From positions 4,457 through 68,456 of the forward strand of contig JAVEXZ010000011.1 in NCBI GenBank assembly GCA_034003765.1: a stretch of 64,000 nucleotides of DNA, read 5' to 3'. Source of the DNA: JAAZGD01 sp034003765. GTDB lineage: Bacteria > Bacillota > Clostridia > Peptostreptococcales > Anaerovoracaceae. The position numbers and the translations under genes were made by a program. Shown here piece after piece: positions 9,813 through 17,884 of this stretch; position 1 is the stretch's first letter, and each line of letters opens with the position of its first letter. The notes under the pieces were generated by a model. That model saw nothing but the letters and a program-made list of their open reading frames with translations, was not told where the DNA came from and ran no database searches.

Positions 9813-10280
9813 ATGTTTAGAAAAATGAGAACTATAGGGGTTCCACTATCTAAAGAAGAAACCATTAAAATATTTGAAAAGCAAAAACATGGAGCCCTGG
9901 CTGTTAATGGAGATAATGGATATCCATATGGGGTACCTATCAGCTTTGTTTATTCCAATGATAGGATAATATTCCATTGCTCTATCACAGGCCATAAGCT
10001 GGATTCAATTAGAAAAGACCCAAAAGTTTCATTTTGTGTAATTGACCAAGACAATATCCTCCCAGAAGAATTTAATACCCTGTATAGAAGCGCAATTGCC
10101 TTTGGCAAAGCTAGGGTCATAGAGAATGGCCAGGAAAAAAGAGAGGCCCTAAGAGAAATAGTGAAAAAATACAGCCCAGACTTTATGAAAAGTGGAGAAA
10201 AATATATTGATGTTGAATGGGATAATGTTGCTGCCATTATTATCGAAATAGAGCATATGACTGGGAAAGCGGGAGATTAA
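9813..10280 (+). CDS. Pyridoxamine 5'-phosphate oxidase-like flavin-binding protein (NimA-like)
   Basis: 155 aa, the length of the small split-barrel FMN-binding family that includes NimA-type nitroimidazole reductases. The early segment GALAVNGDNGYPYGVPISFVY and the following IIFHCSITGHKLDSIRKDPKVSF are the characteristic first strands with the flavin-contact histidine/serine region. The start at 9813 follows GGAG at 9800-9804. It is transcribed with the upstream sensor gene but has an 87-base gap and may be independent. The substrate cannot be told from sequence. Confidence 0.82.
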   Translation: MFRKMRTIGVPLSKEETIKIFEKQKHGALAVNGDNGYPYGVPISFVYSNDRIIFHCSITGHKLDSIRKDPKVSFCVIDQDNILPEEFNTLYRSAIAFGKARVIENGQEKREALREIVKKYSPDFMKSGEKYIDVEWDNVAAIIIEIEHMTGKAGD

Positions 10281-10430
10281 AGTATCCTCTTATCCTTGTT
10301 TCAAAAAAACCATTCCCACTATAAAAATCCTGAACAAAACATTAAATTACTAGCCTATAGAAAATGCTTTATTTAATAGAATTCCTTAAGCAAGAATTTT
10401 TACTAAAGAAGGATAATGTAAAACAATTCA

Positions 10431-10467
10431 AAAAGAACCCTGCAGGTATTAGCTACAAGGTTCTTTT
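10431..10467 (-). terminator. Terminator of cfa
   Basis: On the minus strand, AAAAGAACC and GGTTCTTTT pair around a 19-base loop, just past the cfa stop codon at 10486. Confidence 0.75.
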
Positions 10468-10485
10468 AAGTATAATTAATGATTA

Positions 10486-11676
10486 CTAGGCTTTTGTATA
10501 TAAGTGCTCTCTTGTTAGGGGGCTATTATTCTGGACTCCTTTTGAGACCAGTACTTGGTGCAAATCTATAACCCCATTGTTAAAGGAAGCAGCGCAAGAG
10601 ACCAGATATAGTTCCCACATCCTTATAAATTTATCATCAAAGAGGGTGCTTATTTGATCCATAGACTTTAAAAAATTATGGTGCCAGGAGAGAAGGGTTT
10701 TAACATAGTGCTGTCGTAAACTTTCTATGTCAAGAGTGTAAAAGGTAAAATCCCCGCAAATATAAAGGATCTCTCTTAAGCTAGGGATAACACCTCCAGG
10801 GAAAATATATTTTTTGATCCATGGATCTCCTGGATACTCCTTGAGGGCGCTAATAAAATGTAGTAGAAATAAACCTTCTTTTTTTAGAACAGCATTGATA
10901 TTTTCGAAAAACAGCGGGTAATTGTCTCTTCCTACATGTTCTATCATACCAACACTTACAACTCGGTCAAAGGTCATCTGGCATGTCTTTAACTTTCTAT
11001 AATCCATTATCCTAACTTCTAATAAATCCCCTAAGCCTTCCTCGTCAATAGAAGCTTGAAACTTTTTGGCTTGTTCTTCACTAAGGGTTATTCCCAGCCC
11101 GTGAATCTTATATCTTTTAGCAGCCTCAATAAGCAGGTCTCCCCAACCACACCCAACGTCTAAAAGACTCATACCTTCTTCTAGATTCAATTTACCAAGG
11201 ATATGGTGGATTTTGTTTGCTTGGGCTTGATCAAGAGTATCTTCTTTATTTTTGAAATATCCACAGGAATAATTCATAGTTTTGCCAAGCCAAAGCTTAT
11301 AAAAGTCGTTGCCTATATTATAGTGTGAGGTTACTTCTTTTTTCTGATTTCTTAGGCTGGTAGAACTTTGAATAATTTTTTTTAATGCAAGAGAATTAGT
11401 AGAGAAATTACTAATTTGGCTCAGGGCAATATTTAGTGCAGCGAATAAATCCCCCTCGATCTCAATAGCTCTATCCATATAGGCTTCTCCTAAGGCAAGA
11501 GAAGTACTGTAAATTAGATCTTTTTTATCAATTGGCTTGTTTACTTTAATAGTAAATAAAGGTGGACCATCTCCTATAGTGAATCCCTCTTCATTTAGAA
11601 GGTCAACCGCGAATGGGACATCACTAATTTCTTCTAAGTAGTCTTTTACTTTAGACTTATCAAAATTGAAAATCAT
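10486..11676 (-). CDS. cfa: Cyclopropane-fatty-acyl-phospholipid synthase
   Basis: 396 aa. A SAM-dependent enzyme that adds a methylene bridge to unsaturated acyl chains of membrane phospholipids. Motifs: HYNIGNDFYKLWLGKTMNYS (family signature, ~residues 116-135), LLDVGCGWGDLLIEAA (SAM-binding glycine loop), VGMIEHVGRDNYP, and a C-terminal HY.KTLLSWHHNF region. I start at 11676 (MIFNFDKS) because GGAGGGG lies at the right distance; the frame is open upstream to 11754 but that part is unlike the family. It stands alone with its own terminator. Confidence 0.95.
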   Translation of the reverse strand: MIFNFDKSKVKDYLEEISDVPFAVDLLNEEGFTIGDGPPLFTIKVNKPIDKKDLIYSTSLALGEAYMDRAIEIEGDLFAALNIALSQISNFSTNSLALKKIIQSSTSLRNQKKEVTSHYNIGNDFYKLWLGKTMNYSCGYFKNKEDTLDQAQANKIHHILGKLNLEEGMSLLDVGCGWGDLLIEAAKRYKIHGLGITLSEEQAKKFQASIDEEGLGDLLEVRIMDYRKLKTCQMTFDRVVSVGMIEHVGRDNYPLFFENINAVLKKEGLFLLHFISALKEYPGDPWIKKYIFPGGVIPSLREILYICGDFTFYTLDIESLRQHYVKTLLSWHHNFLKSMDQISTLFDDKFIRMWELYLVSCAASFNNGVIDLHQVLVSKGVQNNSPLTREHLYTKA

Positions 11677-12148
11677 TAAATCACCCCTCCAATCATTATT
11701 TGTAATATTTGTCGAGTAGCTATAATTATAACTTTGATATATTAACCCTAACACGAGATTACTTGGGATTCAAGGGAAAAACACTTTTAGTTTAGAGATA
11801 CTATCAAGACTTTTGGATCATTTCTTTTGAGTTTTATAGATATGAATAAGAGCAATTACAATAATGGCTGACAATTATATATTTCCCTCAATTAAATCTT
11901 TCAAGCAGTTTTGTGAGGTATGGAATAAATCAACATATTAGAAATTATTGCCAATCCTTTTGCAGTTTTATTGATTCTTTTAGATTTTGGAGTATGGCAA
12001 CTCCTTATAGCATTATAGACTACAAGGATTACATAAAGTAGATGATGAAATGAACGAATATAAGCAAGGCCTCAAGTCTTACCATACGAGGTCTTGCTAT
12101 TTTATTTGAAAAAATTCATAATACTTTCTATTCGCTATTGATTAATCA
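11677..12148. other. Intergenic gap between cfa and the ArsR gene
   Basis: Apart from the cfa ribosome binding site at its left end, this stretch holds no convincing gene. It contains a strong hairpin at about 12062-12098 (AGCAAGGCCTC pairing with GAGGTCTTGCT) followed by ATTTTATTT, which looks like a plus-strand terminator with no recognisable gene before it. That suggests a decayed gene or an unannotated small RNA upstream of it. Confidence 0.5.
12062..12105 (+). terminator. Orphan terminator-like hairpin
   Basis: An 11-bp stem (AGCAAGGCCTC / GAGGTCTTGCT, one G-T pair) with a 13-base loop and a T-rich tail. No gene ends in the preceding 380 bases. Confidence 0.55.
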
Positions 12149-12196
12149 TTAACATACTGTTACAATATTGCATAATGTAAATATTTGAATATTACA
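12149..12196 (+). promoter_or_regulatory. Probable promoter and operator of the ArsR/CoADR operon
   Basis: TTAACA (12149), a 16-base spacer and CATAAT (12171) form a plausible promoter. Overlapping its downstream edge is a near-perfect inverted repeat at 12176-12196 (TGTAAATATT-TG-AATATTACA), the AT-rich shape expected of an ArsR-family operator, so autoregulation is likely. Confidence 0.5.
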
Positions 12197-12220
12197 ATGT
12201 ATCCCAATAGGAGAATGGAA

Positions 12221-12532
12221 ATGGAACATGTTTATCGAACAGACCCAGATTCTTTTACAGAATTAGCGGAGATATTAAAAGCCTTGGCACATCCCCAGAG
12301 GCTTTGTATTGTCAAAACCCTATGTGAAAAAGAACGATTAAATGTTGGAGATATGCAACACTGCCTTGGGGAAGCCCAGTCGGCGGTTTCTCAGCATTTA
12401 ATTAGACTCAAAGCTTCTAACATTATTGTTGGAAAAAGAGAAGGAACAAATATGTATTATTCAATCACTGACCCGAAAGTCCGCACCCTAGCCCAAGCAG
12501 TTATCAATGAGTTTTTCTCCCACAAAGAGTAA
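12221..12532 (+). CDS. ArsR-family transcriptional repressor
   Basis: 103 aa. Winged-helix fold: ILKALAHPQRLCIVKTL (~residues 18-34) is the hallmark ArsR start, and EAQSAVSQHLIRLKASNIIVGKREG is the recognition helix plus wing. I start at 12221, which puts AGGAG at a good spacing; the frame extends to a TTG at 12185. Cysteines at 'RLC', 'TLC' and 'QHC' could sense metal, sulfide or redox state, but no standard CVC metal motif is present. It lies 30 bases before an FAD-dependent disulfide reductase, so sulfur or redox sensing is a reasonable guess. Confidence 0.88.
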   Translation: MEHVYRTDPDSFTELAEILKALAHPQRLCIVKTLCEKERLNVGDMQHCLGEAQSAVSQHLIRLKASNIIVGKREGTNMYYSITDPKVRTLAQAVINEFFSHKE

Positions 12533-12562
12533 ACTCGCCAAATTATCAAGGAGGATTCTACC

Positions 12563-13939
12563 ATGAAAAAGACAGATTTATTGGTTATTGGAGGCAGTGC
12601 TGGAGGTATTTTAAGCGCAACTACTGCACGAAAATCCTATGGCCCAGACATTGATATTACTCTTATCAGAACCACAGACCGAGTAATGGTTCCCTGTGGC
12701 ATTCCATACATTTACGGAACCTTGCACTGTACATCTAAAAACGTTATTCCTGATGCAGGCTTAATAGATGCTAATGTCAACTTGGTAGTTGGTAAAATGG
12801 CTTCAATCGATAGAGAGGCAAAAACAGCCACCACAGAAGATGGAGAAGTATTTCAATATAAAAAATTGATTTTGGCAACAGGATCTCTTCCTATAATTCC
12901 CACATTTATACCTGGTCATGACCTTGAGAATGTTGTTACAGTTATAAAAGATCAAAACTATTTGGATGATCTACTTCAAAAAGTAAAGGCTGCAAAAAAT
13001 GTAACTGTTATAGGGGGAGGTTTTATAGGGGTAGAGTTCGCTGAACAAATTAGTTTACTTGGGAAAAATGTATCCCTTGTGGAGCTAGCAGATGCATGTT
13101 TATGGCAGGCCTTTGATAAGCAATATACCGATGAGCTTGAAGTATCACTAAGAGCAAATGGAATTAATCTCTTAACGAATACAAAGGTTACAAAAATTAA
13201 TGGTGACAAAAAAGTAGAATCCGTGGAACTAGACAATGGTGAAAAATTAAAGGCGGACCTTGTTATTCTAGCCCTTGGAGTGAAAGCAAATGCAACCCTT
13301 GCAAAAGACGCAGGCCTTGAGCTTAATGGAAAAGGTGCTGTTGTAGTAGATCAATATATGAGAACTGATGACCCTAACATTTTTGCTGTTGGGGACTGCG
13401 CCGAGAAAAATTGTTTCTTTACCCACAAGGATGTTCCAGTGCTTTTAGCTTCATCGGCTGCAATGGAAGCTAAAATAGCGGGTTGCAATGCTTTCCATCT
13501 GAGACTCGTTCGTGCCAACAAAGGGACCATCAGTGCTTTTTCCACAAAAGTCTTTGGAAGAACCTACGCAGCAGCTGGTCTTACTCAAGCTAGAGCAGAG
13601 CAAGAGGGCTTTAGTATAATGGTAGGAAACTTTTCAACAATGGGCTGTCATCCAGGGTCTTTACCTGGAACTCAAAAGATAGACATTAAGCTGATGTTTT
13701 CAAAATGTTCTGGCATTATCTTGGGAGGTCAAGTTTCTGGTAACGACTCTGTTGGCGAGATGATAAATATTATAAGCTTAGCTATTCAAAAGGGAATAAC
13801 TGCAACAGAACTTAATACTTTCCAAGTTGCTACTCATCCTTTGATATCAGCATCTCCTATAGCTTATCCAATTAATGCTGCAGCCATGGATGCGCTTTCG
13901 AAAAACTGTACCCACCTAAATGCAGATCTGGTAATTTAG
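12563..13939 (+). CDS. CoA-disulfide reductase-like FAD/NAD(P)H oxidoreductase
   Basis: 458 aa, pyridine nucleotide-disulfide oxidoreductase of the single-cysteine class (NADH peroxidase/NADH oxidase/CoA-disulfide reductase). Motifs are the FAD-binding LLVIGGSAGG at residues 6-15, a redox-active Cys45 in MVPCGIPY, the NAD(P)H-binding VTVIGGGFIGVEFAE, and IFAVGDCAE for flavin binding. A C-terminal dimerisation domain follows. Substrates in this class range from H2O2 and O2 to CoA persulfides; the ArsR partner hints at sulfur or redox control but does not decide. RBS AAGGAGG precedes the ATG and a terminator follows. Confidence 0.88.
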   Translation: MKKTDLLVIGGSAGGILSATTARKSYGPDIDITLIRTTDRVMVPCGIPYIYGTLHCTSKNVIPDAGLIDANVNLVVGKMASIDREAKTATTEDGEVFQYKKLILATGSLPIIPTFIPGHDLENVVTVIKDQNYLDDLLQKVKAAKNVTVIGGGFIGVEFAEQISLLGKNVSLVELADACLWQAFDKQYTDELEVSLRANGINLLTNTKVTKINGDKKVESVELDNGEKLKADLVILALGVKANATLAKDAGLELNGKGAVVVDQYMRTDDPNIFAVGDCAEKNCFFTHKDVPVLLASSAAMEAKIAGCNAFHLRLVRANKGTISAFSTKVFGRTYAAAGLTQARAEQEGFSIMVGNFSTMGCHPGSLPGTQKIDIKLMFSKCSGIILGGQVSGNDSVGEMINIISLAIQKGITATELNTFQVATHPLISASPIAYPINAAAMDALSKNCTHLNADLVI

Positions 13940-13970
13940 GAGAAAATACAATAAATTAGATGTTAATAGC

Positions 13971-14000
13971 AAACCCCTGAACAACTGTTTTCAGGGGTTT
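13971..14000 (+). terminator. Terminator of the ArsR/CoADR operon
   Basis: AAACCCCTGA and TCAGGGGTTT form a perfect 10-bp stem around a 10-base loop, 31 bases after the stop codon. Confidence 0.85.
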
Positions 14001-14027
14001 CAACCTATTTGGCAGTTTTTCTAACCC

Positions 14028-14056
14028 TTGACAAAGAGGCTGATTATTGGTAAATT
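14028..14056 (+). promoter_or_regulatory. Promoter of tRNA-Pro
   Basis: TTGACA, 17-base spacer, TAAATT, ending 26 bases before the tRNA 5' end. Confidence 0.7.
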
Positions 14057-14082
14057 AATAAGCATGAATAAGCAGTAAACAT

Positions 14083-14159
14083 CGGGGTGTGGCGCAGCAT
14101 GGTAGCGTGCTTGACTGGGGGTCAAGAGGCCGCAGGTTCAAGTCCTGTCACTCCGACCA
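14083..14159 (+). tRNA. tRNA-Pro (anticodon GGG)
   Basis: 77 nt including encoded CCA. Acceptor CGGGGTG pairs with CACTCCG (one G-T), the T arm is GCAGGTTCAAGTCCTGT, and the anticodon loop CTGGGGG between CTTGA and TCAAG gives GGG, reading CCC/CCU proline codons. It has its own promoter and terminator. Confidence 0.95.
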
Positions 14160-14160
14160 A

Positions 14161-14215
14161 AAAACCCACTTTGTTCTTGATACTAATATAGTATCTAGAC
14201 CAGAGTGGGTTTTTA
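14161..14215 (+). terminator. Terminator after tRNA-Pro
   Basis: AAAACCCACT pairs with AGTGGGTTTTT, enclosing a second small perfect hairpin (GATACTA / TAGTATC). It may also serve the convergent HD gene. Confidence 0.75.
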
Positions 14216-14238
14216 TTTGCGACAAAAGTCTAGTTATA

Positions 14239-14901
14239 TTATATTAGTTGTGTGCCGTTAATGAATAATTCAAATGAAAGGTCCAGATAAGATGCAGCAT
14301 TTCTGCACATCTTCATGCGAAGAAGAAATATTTCAAAATAATCTATGATGGGGCATATTGCTGTGTCAATCTCGATAAGGAGCAAAGCTTTTTTATCCTC
14401 TATAACTAATTTAGAAGAAGTTGCTGAATAGTTTACCCTGTCATGAATATCAAAATTCACTAGGTCCTTATTTGTGACCCGGCTTCGATGCACATCAGCC
14501 TTGTCTGCAAGAATAAGGGCTGCAGCAATCTGATTGACTGGGTGGCCTTCCTCTTCATCGTGATTGGCGATTGCCACCATAATAGTGGCTGCATCCTGGT
14601 ATTCCATACCCATCCTTAATAAGATATTGTAAGCTAGGATCGAGCCGGACATGGCGTGTTGGCTCCGGTTAACGGCATTGCCAATATCATGAAGGTAACC
14701 AGAAATTTTACCCAGTTCGATTGTGTGGGTATCACAATTAACTTGCTGGAGGATCTGTCCAACCTTATTTGAAACAAGGCGGGAATGACGAAATGAATGC
14801 TCAGTATAGCCAAGAGAAGTCATTTGCAAAGCAGAAGTCTGAAGAAGTATTTTTACCTCTTCACTTTTCTGGACATCAATAATGCTAATGGGGTCAGACA
14901 T
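14239..14901 (-). CDS. HD-domain phosphohydrolase
   Basis: 220 aa. HSFRHSRLVSNKV (~residues 37-49) supplies the first metal histidine, ISGYLHDIGNAVNRSQHAMSG holds the paired HD, and IANHDEEEG the later histidine, the standard HD metal-dependent phosphohydrolase order. Residues after ~150 match no family I recognise. RBS AAAGGAG precedes the ATG. HD proteins of this size hydrolyse nucleotides or signalling molecules; the substrate is unknown. It converges on tRNA-Pro and appears monocistronic. Confidence 0.82.
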   Translation of the reverse strand: MSDPISIIDVQKSEEVKILLQTSALQMTSLGYTEHSFRHSRLVSNKVGQILQQVNCDTHTIELGKISGYLHDIGNAVNRSQHAMSGSILAYNILLRMGMEYQDAATIMVAIANHDEEEGHPVNQIAAALILADKADVHRSRVTNKDLVNFDIHDRVNYSATSSKLVIEDKKALLLIEIDTAICPIIDYFEIFLLRMKMCRNAASYLDLSFELFINGTQLI

Positions 14902-15080
14902 ATTTTCTCCTTTAGGTTCGACTTAATAGGTAAGGCTTAATAGCAAACAGTAAATTTTCTGAAGGTCTAATAAATTTATTATATCATTTATCCTTTGCGA
15001 TGATAGAGGCCTTTTGTAAATGCCTAGCAAAAAAGCGAAATATCACTCCTATAATTCATATCAATTACCTTTCATGCAGC

Positions 15081-15114
15081 AAAAAGCACCAGCAATGTAC
15101 TTATTACTGGTGCT
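15081..15114 (-). terminator. Terminator of the nitronate monooxygenase gene
   Basis: On the minus strand AGCACCAG and CTGGTGCT form an 8-bp stem followed by TTTTT, 32 bases past the stop codon. Confidence 0.85.
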
Positions 15115-15145
15115 AAGATAAATCATTTTGAAATCCTATTTTTGT

Positions 15146-16225
15146 TTATGAATCTAGAGCCAATTCCGCATCATGAACTAGTTCTCCTATCAGCTCCTTT
15201 ACAGTCACGATTTTATCAACCCTATAAACATTTGAACCAGCAAAAACCAAACCTTCATCTACATTGCCAGTAACAGAATTTATGAGGGCTGTTGATATAC
15301 AGTATGGTGAGACCTTGGGATCACATGTTTGTAGACAATCTACGCAGGATGCTATTTTTTTGTTTTCTATAGCTACATCTTTTAAGAACTTGTTATTTAT
15401 AGCTCTTCCAGGCATTCCAACTGGGCTCCTTAATATGACAATATCATCTTCAGTGGCAGCCAGGTATTCTTCTTTGAATTTTATATCTGCATCACATTCA
15501 TCAGTAGCCACAAACCGTGTCGCCATTTGAACACCACTAGCCCCACCTTTTATGCATTCAGCAATATCTTCACCGCTATAAATACCACCTGCTGCTATAA
15601 CTGGGATATCTACATTGAACTTTTCCTTAAAAGGTTTTATCATTTCAATAACTTCCCTTACGATGTCCATAACTGGTGTTCTGTCTTTTGAAGTCAAAAG
15701 CTCCTCAGTAAAGCCAAGGTGGCCGCCAGCTTCAGGACCTTCCACAACTATCATGTCAGCTGTTCTACCATAATTTTTCTCCCAGTAGCGGAGTATAACC
15801 CTAGCGGCTTTACCCGAAGACACTATAGGGGCTATACGAGTTTTAAACCCTTTTACATATTCAGGCAGTTTTGTGGGCAGTCCTGCCCCAGAGATAATCA
15901 AGTCAATACCACCTTGGGCTGCAGCTCGAGCCAGTTCATCATAATGGTTCATAGCAACCATAAGATTGATTCCTATTATTCCTTTTGGTGACAAGTCCCT
16001 TACTTTAAGTAACTGCTTTTTCAAAGCACGCAAATCAGCCTTCAACTTATCGCTATAGAAGTCAGGTTCGTCATGTCCTAGGTTCACCCCTGCAAGTACC
16101 CCAACACCACCTTCATTTGCAACAGCTGCTGCAAGACAGGGGCCAGATACTCCGATTCCCATTGCCCCTTGGACAATTGGAATCTCCGCTATTAAACCAT
16201 TGATATTAAGTTTGGGAATTTTCAT
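15146..16225 (-). CDS. Nitronate monooxygenase / FMN-dependent 2-nitropropane dioxygenase family
   Basis: 359 aa TIM-barrel FMN enzyme. PIVQGAMGIGVSGPCLAAAVANEGGVG (two parts, residues ~16-42) is the family's N-terminal signature. VEGPEAGGHLGF supplies the conserved histidine region, VIAAGGIYSGEDIAECIKGGASGVQMATRF the phosphate-binding loop. The family oxidises nitronates and includes the FabK enoyl-ACP reductases; no fatty acid genes are nearby, so nitronate monooxygenase is the better call. A cysteine cluster near the C-terminus (SCVDCLQTCDP) could bind a metal and is less usual. RBS AAAGGGG precedes the start. Confidence 0.85.
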   Translation of the reverse strand: MKIPKLNINGLIAEIPIVQGAMGIGVSGPCLAAAVANEGGVGVLAGVNLGHDEPDFYSDKLKADLRALKKQLLKVRDLSPKGIIGINLMVAMNHYDELARAAAQGGIDLIISGAGLPTKLPEYVKGFKTRIAPIVSSGKAARVILRYWEKNYGRTADMIVVEGPEAGGHLGFTEELLTSKDRTPVMDIVREVIEMIKPFKEKFNVDIPVIAAGGIYSGEDIAECIKGGASGVQMATRFVATDECDADIKFKEEYLAATEDDIVILRSPVGMPGRAINNKFLKDVAIENKKIASCVDCLQTCDPKVSPYCISTALINSVTGNVDEGLVFAGSNVYRVDKIVTVKELIGELVHDAELALDS

Positions 16226-16375
16226 GTTTCTACCCCTTTATATTTTAATAACTCTTAAAACATCTTCTGAAAAAAATATATTACCACAAATCTCTGTATT
16301 TAGCCACAAATAACCCAGCAATAACCAATATTTCCTGATCACAAAAAACTGTATTTCTAGATAGTCCTTCAAGAT

Positions 16376-16422
16376 TAAAAGAACCGGCCAAGAAAAGCTA
16401 ATATAGCTAATCCAAGGCCGGT
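16376..16422 (-). terminator. Terminator of the antiporter gene
   Basis: On the minus strand ACCGGCC and GGCCGGT pair across a loop that itself contains AGCT-ATAT-AGCT, followed by T-rich sequence. The loop resembles that of the terminator at 33028-33072. Confidence 0.75.
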
Positions 16423-16446
16423 TTAATTGATTCAATATTATTTTAC

Positions 16447-17823
16447 TTAAGCAAATGTGAATCCCAATATTAAGAATACAACTATTGAAACAGCAAAAGG
16501 AATTGCAACCAGTGGAGCCGAGGTCTTAAAGTAATCCACATTGGTTACTTGAGTTGATGCTGCAGTTAAGATTACTGTGTCGCTATAAAGACAGATATGA
16601 CCACCGAAGCAGACTGCAGAAATAAGTGCCCCTGATGCTAATGCGTAAGGAACTCCTAATGCCATTGCTAAAGGCCCAACAATTGGGAATGCTATGGCCG
16701 CTAAGCCCCAGAAGCTTCCTGAAGCAAAAGATAGAAGTCCAATAACTACAAATATCATAACAGGTAGGAAGGCTGGATTAACTGTTCCGGTAGCTCCTTC
16801 AATTAACATATCGATAAGACCTAAAGATGTGTTTACATCTACAAACATGTAAGCAAGTAAAATAATTATGATAAGAGGGAACATATCGGTAAGGCCTCTC
16901 ATAAGGGAGCTAATGAACTGATTAAATGTCATAAGCTTTTGTGGGAGGTACATAATCAGACATAATATAATAGCTAAGAATAGACCTACAACCATATCTT
17001 CAGTAACCACTGTTACTATTGCGACTAAGATAATAGGTGCCAAGAAGTTGATAGCTCTTAATTTCTTGCCTTCCATAGTTTTTTCTTCGTCAGGTAGTTC
17101 CACTAAAGCAGCCTTTGATTCAGGAGAAAGAACTTCTCCTGTTTCTAGTGCTCTGGTATTTGCTTTTTTCATAGGTCCAAATAGGGGAATGATTCCTAAT
17201 ATTACTAGAGGTACTGTTAGTACAGCAAGCCATCCATACGCAATGAAAGGTATTGCTTGAATATAAGCAGCTACTGCAGATAGTTCACCAGTCATTCCTG
17301 CAGTTTCCATCTGTGTTCCCATGAAAGCGCCCCAGGTGGAGAAAGGTATAATGGCACAGACTGTAACTCCAGTAGAGTTAACAATATATGCAAGCATTTC
17401 TCGAGGAACTCTATGTTCGTCTGTAAGATCACGAACGGCAGCACCTACAGCAAGGCAATTAAGATAATCATCTACAAAAATAATAATACCTAGAACCCAT
17501 GTACCTAGTAGAGCTGATTTTCTTGTTTTTAGTAGCTTTTGGGTTATGCTTGAAAAACCAAGAACCCCACCAGAGTCCTGCATCAGGGCAATGAGAGCAC
17601 CGAACAAGGCCACAACAAGTAAAACCCATACAGTTCCATCATCTGTGGCAGTTACATAAAAACCGTCAATGAACCCCATGAAACCATCTACAGGGTTGAA
17701 GTTAGCTAGCATTATGTATGCAGCTACAACTCCTCCCAAAATGGATATGAAAGTGCTTTTTGTCCAAAGAGCGAGACCCAGCACCAACAAGATGGGGATA
17801 AGAATAAGTATTCCGTATTCCAT
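16447..17823 (-). CDS. Na+/H+ antiporter, NhaC-type family
   Basis: 458 aa with about 11-12 hydrophobic segments. The segments GIIIFVDDYLNCLAVGAAVRDLTD (acidic pair inside a helix, followed by a conserved polar turn) and VNSTGVTVCAIIPFSTWGAF are typical of NhaC-type/YuiF transporters. I start at 17823 (MEYGIL) because AAAGGAG precedes it; a GTG at 17838 overlaps that site and is unlikely. It lies 61 bases downstream of the M20 peptidase gene on the same strand, so the two are probably co-transcribed. A peptide or amino acid substrate is possible, since this family is heterogeneous. Confidence 0.83.
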   Translation of the reverse strand: MEYGILILIPILLVLGLALWTKSTFISILGGVVAAYIMLANFNPVDGFMGFIDGFYVTATDDGTVWVLLVVALFGALIALMQDSGGVLGFSSITQKLLKTRKSALLGTWVLGIIIFVDDYLNCLAVGAAVRDLTDEHRVPREMLAYIVNSTGVTVCAIIPFSTWGAFMGTQMETAGMTGELSAVAAYIQAIPFIAYGWLAVLTVPLVILGIIPLFGPMKKANTRALETGEVLSPESKAALVELPDEEKTMEGKKLRAINFLAPIILVAIVTVVTEDMVVGLFLAIILCLIMYLPQKLMTFNQFISSLMRGLTDMFPLIIIILLAYMFVDVNTSLGLIDMLIEGATGTVNPAFLPVMIFVVIGLLSFASGSFWGLAAIAFPIVGPLAMALGVPYALASGALISAVCFGGHICLYSDTVILTAASTQVTNVDYFKTSAPLVAIPFAVSIVVFLILGFTFA

Positions 17824-17884
17824 TTCTACTCCTTTCACTAATAAAACTTATTATAATTACTGCCAGTGGCAGGTGGAAACGAAT

